NCBI RefSeq assembly: GCF_015209725.1
Contig: NZ_CP063656.1
Span: 1,223,001 to 1,287,000 of the forward strand
DNA: 64,000 bases
From: Lysobacter ciconiae
Lineage (GTDB): Bacteria; Pseudomonadota; Gammaproteobacteria; Xanthomonadales; Xanthomonadaceae
Reading direction: 5' to 3'
Both the position numbers and the translations under genes were made by a program. Below the pieces are notes generated by a model. The model had not been told where the DNA came from. It searched no databases and saw nothing but the letters and a program-made list of their open reading frames with translations. Shown in pieces: positions 59,679 to 64,000 of this stretch (its first letter is position 1; each line of letters begins with the position of its first letter).

Positions 59679-61282
59679 TGCGGCGTTTTGCAGCGCTGTA
59701 TGAGCGCCTCGACCGGACCACCGGCACCACCGACAAGCGCGCGGCGCTGGCGGATTACTTCCGCGCCGCGCCGCCCCACGACGCCGCGTGGGCGCTGTGG
59801 CTGCTGGCCGGAGGCAAGATCGGCGGCACCCGCGCCCGTATTGCCACCACCGGCGAGCTGCGTGCGTGGGTCGCCGAGGAAAGCGGCAATCCCGACTGGC
59901 TGGTCGAGGCGAGCCACCACGCCGTCGGAGACCTGGCGGAAACGCTGGCCCTGCTGCTCGATGACCCCGCGCAGCCCGGCGAGGATGTCGGCCTGGCCGA
60001 GTGGATCGAGCAGCGCCTGGTTCCGGTGGCCAATGCCGAGCCGGAAATGCGCCGCGCGGTCGTCGTCGATGCGTGGCGCAGCCTGTGTTTCCGCGAACGT
60101 CTGGCATTCAACAAGTTGCTGACTGGTGCCTTGCGGGTCGGCGTCTCTGCCGGGCTGGTACAGAAAGCGCTGGCGGAGTCGTCCGGGGTTGACGTGGCGC
60201 GGATCGCGCAGCGGATGCTCGGGCGCTGGGCGCCGTCAGCGGACTTTCTCGCCACGCTGCTGTCCGAGGAGGTGCAGCCCGGCGACGCCGCGCTGCCGTA
60301 CCCCTTCTTCCTGGCCTCGCCGCTGGAGGGGCCCGCCGAGAATCTGGGCGCCGTCGAGGACTGGCTTCTGGAATGGAAGTGGGACGGCATTCGCCTGCAG
60401 CTGATCCGCCGCGGCCCCGACATCGCGCTGTGGTCGCGCGGTGAGGAGCGCATGGACGGCCGCTTCCCGGAAATCGAAGCCGCCGCAGCCGAACTGCCGC
60501 GCGATGTGGTCATCGATGCGGAGCTGCTGGCCTGGCGACCCGGCGAGCACATGCCGTTGCCTTTCTCCGCCCTGCAGACCCGGATCCAGCGCCTCAAGCC
60601 GGGACCGAAGGTGCTTGCCACAACCCCGGTCCGGGTGACGGCCTACGACCTGCTCGAGCTGGACGGGGAGGACCTGCGTGAGCGCCCGCTGGACGAGCGG
60701 CGAGCCCTGCTTGAAGAGCTCATTGATGCGGTCGACCACCCGGTGTTGCAGCTTTCCTCTGCGGTTGAGGCTGCCGATTGGGAGCACGCTGCCGCGCTGC
60801 GCGAGCAGTCCCGCGAGCTCGGCGTCGAAGGGCTGATGCTGAAGCGCCGCGACTCGCCCTATCGCCACGGCCGCAAGCGCGGCGACTGGTGGAAGTGGAA
60901 GGTCGATCCGCTCTCCGTGGATGCGGTGCTGATCTACGCGCAGTCCGGCTCCGGCCGGCGCAGCACGTTGTACACCGACTACACCTTCGCCCTTTGGGAC
61001 GGCGACACGCTGGTTCCGGTTGCCAAGGCGTATTCCGGACTGACGGACAAGGAGATCCTGCAGCTGGACCGTTGGATCCGCGGCAACACGCTGCAGCGGT
61101 TCGGCCCGGTGCGCTCGGTTCCGGCCGAGCAGGTGTTCGAGATCGCCTTCGAGGGCGTGAATGTGTCGACGCGGCACAAGTCCGGGATCGCGGTGCGCTT
61201 CCCGCGCATCGTTCGATGGCGCTCCGACAAGCCTGCTGCCGAGGCCGACCAGGTCGACATCTTGCGGGCACTGGCCCGGTGA
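59678..61282 (+). CDS. ATP-dependent DNA ligase (cluster-associated)
   Basis: This 534-aa ligase has the adenylation motif EWKWDGIRLQ with Lys234, plus RGEERMDGRFPEI, DAELLAWRPGEHMPLPF and GLMLKRRDSPY, then an OB domain ending in GIAVRFPRI. The N-terminal ~200 residues are the DNA-binding domain. It seals nicks with ATP in a repair pathway separate from the NAD-dependent LigA. Its stop overlaps the helicase GTG (GTGA). Confidence 0.94.
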   Translation: MRRFAALYERLDRTTGTTDKRAALADYFRAAPPHDAAWALWLLAGGKIGGTRARIATTGELRAWVAEESGNPDWLVEASHHAVGDLAETLALLLDDPAQPGEDVGLAEWIEQRLVPVANAEPEMRRAVVVDAWRSLCFRERLAFNKLLTGALRVGVSAGLVQKALAESSGVDVARIAQRMLGRWAPSADFLATLLSEEVQPGDAALPYPFFLASPLEGPAENLGAVEDWLLEWKWDGIRLQLIRRGPDIALWSRGEERMDGRFPEIEAAAAELPRDVVIDAELLAWRPGEHMPLPFSALQTRIQRLKPGPKVLATTPVRVTAYDLLELDGEDLRERPLDERRALLEELIDAVDHPVLQLSSAVEAADWEHAAALREQSRELGVEGLMLKRRDSPYRHGRKRGDWWKWKVDPLSVDAVLIYAQSGSGRRSTLYTDYTFALWDGDTLVPVAKAYSGLTDKEILQLDRWIRGNTLQRFGPVRSVPAEQVFEIAFEGVNVSTRHKSGIAVRFPRIVRWRSDKPAAEADQVDILRALAR

Positions 61283-63771
61283 GCGACGCGCCCGCCCGCC
61301 CCCGGCGGCGAGCCAGTGACGCAGCGCTGACCGACTGGTTTGCAGCGCGCGGATGGCGTCCAGCACCCTTCCAGCGCGAGGCCTGGCGACGCTACCTGGC
61401 TGGCGAGTCCGGCCTGCTGGTAACGCCGACCGGCAGTGGCAAGACACTCGCGGCGCTCGGCGGCCCGCTGCTGCAGGCGCTGGCGCTGGACGATGCGCCG
61501 GCGAAAGCGAGGCGCGGTGTCGCTGCCGCGCCGCGCCTGCGCCTGCTGTGGATCACGCCGCTGCGCGCGTTGGCCGCCGATACCGTGCGCTCGATGCAGG
61601 AGCCGATTGCCGCGCTCGGCGTACCGTGGACGGTCGCGATGCGTACCGGCGACGCCAGCGCACGCGACAAGCGACTCGCCCGCAAGGGCCTGTCGGACGT
61701 GCTGGTCACAACACCGGAATCGTTCGCGCTCATGCTGTCCTACCCCGATGCCGCGCAACTGCTCGCCGGCGTGCGCGGGGTGGTGGTCGATGAGTGGCAT
61801 GAGCTGCTGGGCAACAAACGCGGGGTGCTGTTGCAGTTGTGTCTGGCGCGGCTGCGCGGCATCGTGCCGGCCGCGCCCGTCTGGGGTCTGTCGGCCACCC
61901 TGGGCAATCTGGAGGAGGCGCGCGATGTGCTGCTGCCGCATCGCCCCGACGCGCCGATCCTGCAGTTTGCGCGCCGCCGGCGGATGACCTTGCAGACCCT
62001 GCTGCCCAACGAAGGCGAGCGCTTTCCCTGGGCCGGGCATCTTGGCCTGTCGCAGCTGGCGCGCGTCGCCGCGGTGCTGCAGAAGGCGCGGTCCAGCCTG
62101 TTGTTCACCAACACCCGCTCGCAGGCGGAGCTGTGGCACCGGGCGCTGCAATCGGTCTGGCTGGACGACCCGAAAACCCTCGCGTTGCACCACGGATCCC
62201 TGGACGCATCGCTGCGTGCGGCCGCCGAGGCCGGCCTGCGGGATGGCACCGTCCGCTGCGTGGTCGCGACCTCAAGCCTTGACCTCGGCGTGGATTTCCC
62301 CGCGGTCGATCAGGTCCTGCAGGTTGGCAGCCCGAAGGGGATGGCGAGGTTGTGGCAACGCGGTGGGCGCGCGCGCCATCGTCCCGGCGAGGCGGGGAAG
62401 GTGATCTGCGTGCCGACGCATGCGCTGGAGCTGGCCGAGTACGCGGCCGCAAGGGTGGCGCTCGCCCACGGGCGGGTAGAGTCGCGACCGCCATTGCGGC
62501 TGTCGCTGGATGTGCTCGCGCAGCACTGCGTCACCCTCGCGCTGGGCGGCGGCTTCGAGCCTGCGCAATTGCTGGAAGAGGTCCGCGGCACCCACGCATT
62601 CGCCACATTGCGCGAGGAAGCGTGGACCGCGGTGCTGGACTTCATCGTCCGCGGCGGCGGCGCGCTGGAAAACTATCCCGACTACCGCCGCGTCATCCGC
62701 GACGATGACGGCTGCTATCGCGTCCACGACCGCCGCGTGGCGTTCCGGCACCGGCTGTCGATCGGCACCATCACCAGCGATGGCAGCGTGCAGGTGCGCT
62801 ACATGAAAGGCGGCTGGCTGGGTTCGGTCGAGGAGGCGTTCATCAGCCGGCTGCGCCCGCGCGAGCGCTTCCAGTTCGCCGGTAAGACACTGGAGCTGGT
62901 CCAGCTGCGCGACATGACCGCGTTCGTGCGCATCGCCAAGGCCGGCGAGGGCAGGGTGCCGCGCTGGCAGGGTGGGCGCATGCCGCTGTCCAGCGAGTTG
63001 GGTGCCGAGGTTGAGGCCATCCTGCACGAGCCGGCCGAAAGCCCGGAGATGCGCGCGCTGCAACCACTGCTCGACCTGCAATCCCGGCTTTCGCAGTTGC
63101 CGGGGCCCGACAGCCTGCTGGTCGAGTCGATCAAGACACGCCAGGGCTGGCACCTGTTCGTCTATCCGTTCGCCGGACGCGGCGTACACGAGGGATTGGC
63201 CGCATTGCTGGCGCTGCGCTGGGGGCGCGAAGTCCCGAACACCTTCAGCTGGGCGGTAAACGATTATGGGCTGGTGCTGACGGCGCAGTCCGAGGCGTGG
63301 CCGGATGCGCCGCTCATGCAGCGCCTGCTGACGCCGGAGGGCTTGCTGGATGATCTGCTGGCGAGCCTCAATATTGCGGAACTGGCGCGTCGGCAATTCC
63401 GCGAAATTGCCCGGGTGGCGGGCCTGCTGCCGCCCTCCCTGCCGGGGCGCGCGGCCCGGTCGCTGCGGCAACTGCAGGCCTCAAGCAGTCTGCTGTTTGA
63501 CGTCTTGCGCCAGCATGATCCGGGTCACGTCCTGCTGGCCCAGGCTGAGCGCGAGGTGATGGAGGCGCAACTCGACGTCCAGCACCTTAAGGCTGTCCTG
63601 ACCCGGTGCGGTGAACGGCCGCTGGCACTGCGGCGTCCGCGCAGCCTGACGCCGCTGGGGTTCCCGCTATGGGCCGAGGCCATCCGCGGCCAGCTCAGCA
63701 CCGAGGACTGGCGCACCCGCGTGAAGCGCGCCGCGCAGCAGCTGGAGCAGCGACATGCCCGGAATGCTTGA
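61279..63771 (+). CDS. Ligase-associated DEXH-box helicase (Lhr type)
   Basis: This 830-aa helicase has Walker A TPTGSGKT (Lys55), motif II VVDEWHELL (Asp171), motif III GLSATLGN, and RecA2 motifs LLFTNTRSQ, ATSSLDLGVDFP and WQRGGRARHRPGE. The winged and C-terminal Lhr domain follows. It unwinds damaged DNA in partnership with the ligase and exonuclease. The start GTG 61279 overlaps the ligase stop; the frame is open further upstream only inside the ligase gene. Confidence 0.94.
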   Translation: MSDAPARPRRRASDAALTDWFAARGWRPAPFQREAWRRYLAGESGLLVTPTGSGKTLAALGGPLLQALALDDAPAKARRGVAAAPRLRLLWITPLRALAADTVRSMQEPIAALGVPWTVAMRTGDASARDKRLARKGLSDVLVTTPESFALMLSYPDAAQLLAGVRGVVVDEWHELLGNKRGVLLQLCLARLRGIVPAAPVWGLSATLGNLEEARDVLLPHRPDAPILQFARRRRMTLQTLLPNEGERFPWAGHLGLSQLARVAAVLQKARSSLLFTNTRSQAELWHRALQSVWLDDPKTLALHHGSLDASLRAAAEAGLRDGTVRCVVATSSLDLGVDFPAVDQVLQVGSPKGMARLWQRGGRARHRPGEAGKVICVPTHALELAEYAAARVALAHGRVESRPPLRLSLDVLAQHCVTLALGGGFEPAQLLEEVRGTHAFATLREEAWTAVLDFIVRGGGALENYPDYRRVIRDDDGCYRVHDRRVAFRHRLSIGTITSDGSVQVRYMKGGWLGSVEEAFISRLRPRERFQFAGKTLELVQLRDMTAFVRIAKAGEGRVPRWQGGRMPLSSELGAEVEAILHEPAESPEMRALQPLLDLQSRLSQLPGPDSLLVESIKTRQGWHLFVYPFAGRGVHEGLAALLALRWGREVPNTFSWAVNDYGLVLTAQSEAWPDAPLMQRLLTPEGLLDDLLASLNIAELARRQFREIARVAGLLPPSLPGRAARSLRQLQASSSLLFDVLRQHDPGHVLLAQAEREVMEAQLDVQHLKAVLTRCGERPLALRRPRSLTPLGFPLWAEAIRGQLSTEDWRTRVKRAAQQLEQRHARNA

Positions 63772-64000
63772 GCGCGAGGTAGCGGGCGAGGCGCTGCACT
63801 TCCACGCGGATCGCGCGGTGTTCTGGCCATCACGCAAGCGCCTGCTGATCGCCGACCTGCACCTGGGCAAGGGCGACGTGATGCGGGCGGCGGGAATTCC
63901 GGTGCCCACCGGCGGCACCGCGCATGACCTGGCGCGGCTGGACACGCTGCTACGCGCGACTGGCGCCGCGGAGCTGTGGGTTCTTGGCGACTTCCTGCAC
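63755..64000 (+). CDS. pdeM: Ligase-associated endonuclease PdeM, 5' part
   Basis: This metallophosphoesterase gene runs past the window end. From ATG 63755 (GGAG seven bases upstream) it gives 82 residues with LLIADLHLGKGDVMRAAGIP (D-x-H metal site) and VLGDFLH (GD motif). It overlaps the helicase gene by 17 bases, as expected for the fourth gene of the repair cluster. The remaining two thirds lie outside. Confidence 0.9.
   Translation, partial: MPGMLEREVAGEALHFHADRAVFWPSRKRLLIADLHLGKGDVMRAAGIPVPTGGTAHDLARLDTLLRATGAAELWVLGDFLH

Noticed and set aside
60778..61278. Extension of the helicase frame into the ligase gene
   Set aside because: The GTG at 61279 with GTGA overlap gives the normal helicase N-terminus; the upstream part is a shadow of the ligase.
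1..64000. CRISPR arrays, rRNA genes, insertion sequences, prophage genes
   Set aside because: No regularly spaced direct repeats, transposase or phage structural genes, or rRNA-like segments were seen on reading through.

Overview
The window is high-GC chromosomal DNA with tightly packed genes, probably from a gammaproteobacterium of the Lysobacteraceae/Xanthomonadaceae (Lysobacter- or Luteimonas-like). The basis is codon use, the gene families present (QEGLA-motif protein operon, UdgX/radical SAM pair, ligase-associated repair cluster, clade-I nos cluster) and the style of the intergenic repeats. This placement is an inference; the window contains no rRNA or marker gene. The first ~1.1 kb is clearly more AT-rich than the rest, which suggests acquired DNA.

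Layout. 1-6.8 kb is a defence/accessory region. It holds the 3' end of a protein with a PD-(D/E)XK-like nuclease signature, an MvaI/BcnI-type restriction endonuclease, a Vsr mismatch endonuclease and a Dcm-type cytosine methyltransferase carrying an N-terminal helix-turn-helix. These are followed by a small unknown gene, a 21-bp degenerate minisatellite with a relict gene fragment beside it, and a membrane-anchored Mrr-like nuclease. 7-12 kb holds a beta-barrel protein and a coupled three-gene operon: N-formylglutamate amidohydrolase, DUF1704/QEGLA metallopeptidase-like protein and ATP-grasp ligase. 12-16 kb carries a GFA-like protein and a DNA-repair pair (radical SAM protein and DUF4130-UdgX fusion). 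16-27 kb is ordinary housekeeping and stress content: PutP, VOC proteins, an ECF sigma/anti-sigma pair, a PfpI-family protein, a quinone oxidoreductase with pirin beside a truncated TMEM175 gene, a LysR regulator and a glutathionyl-hydroquinone reductase. 27-34 kb has an SPFH/zinc-ribbon membrane-stress operon, an acyltransferase, an esterase, a lipoprotein and Kbp. 34-41 kb encodes exported hydrolases (dienelactone hydrolase, S66 LD-carboxypeptidase, amidohydrolase, M20 peptidase) and a porin-like protein.

41-44.7 kb holds the least familiar system: a three-gene, ATGA-coupled operon of a fatty-acid hydroxylase-type membrane protein, a ketoacyl synthase III fused to a haem-oxygenase-like diiron oxygenase, and an unknown protein. 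It is plausibly an uncharacterised lipid or natural-product pathway. 45-48 kb carries stress proteins, a lipoprotein azurin and a ferritin-like protein. 48.5-57.6 kb is a complete nosRZDFYLX nitrous oxide reduction cluster whose NosZ seems to carry a Tat signal with a lipobox. 57.6-64 kb contains an M14-like peptidase and the ligase-associated DNA repair cluster (exonuclease, ATP-dependent ligase, Lhr-type helicase, PdeM cut by the window end).

All assignments rest on reading the sequence and on remembered family motifs; no database search was possible.
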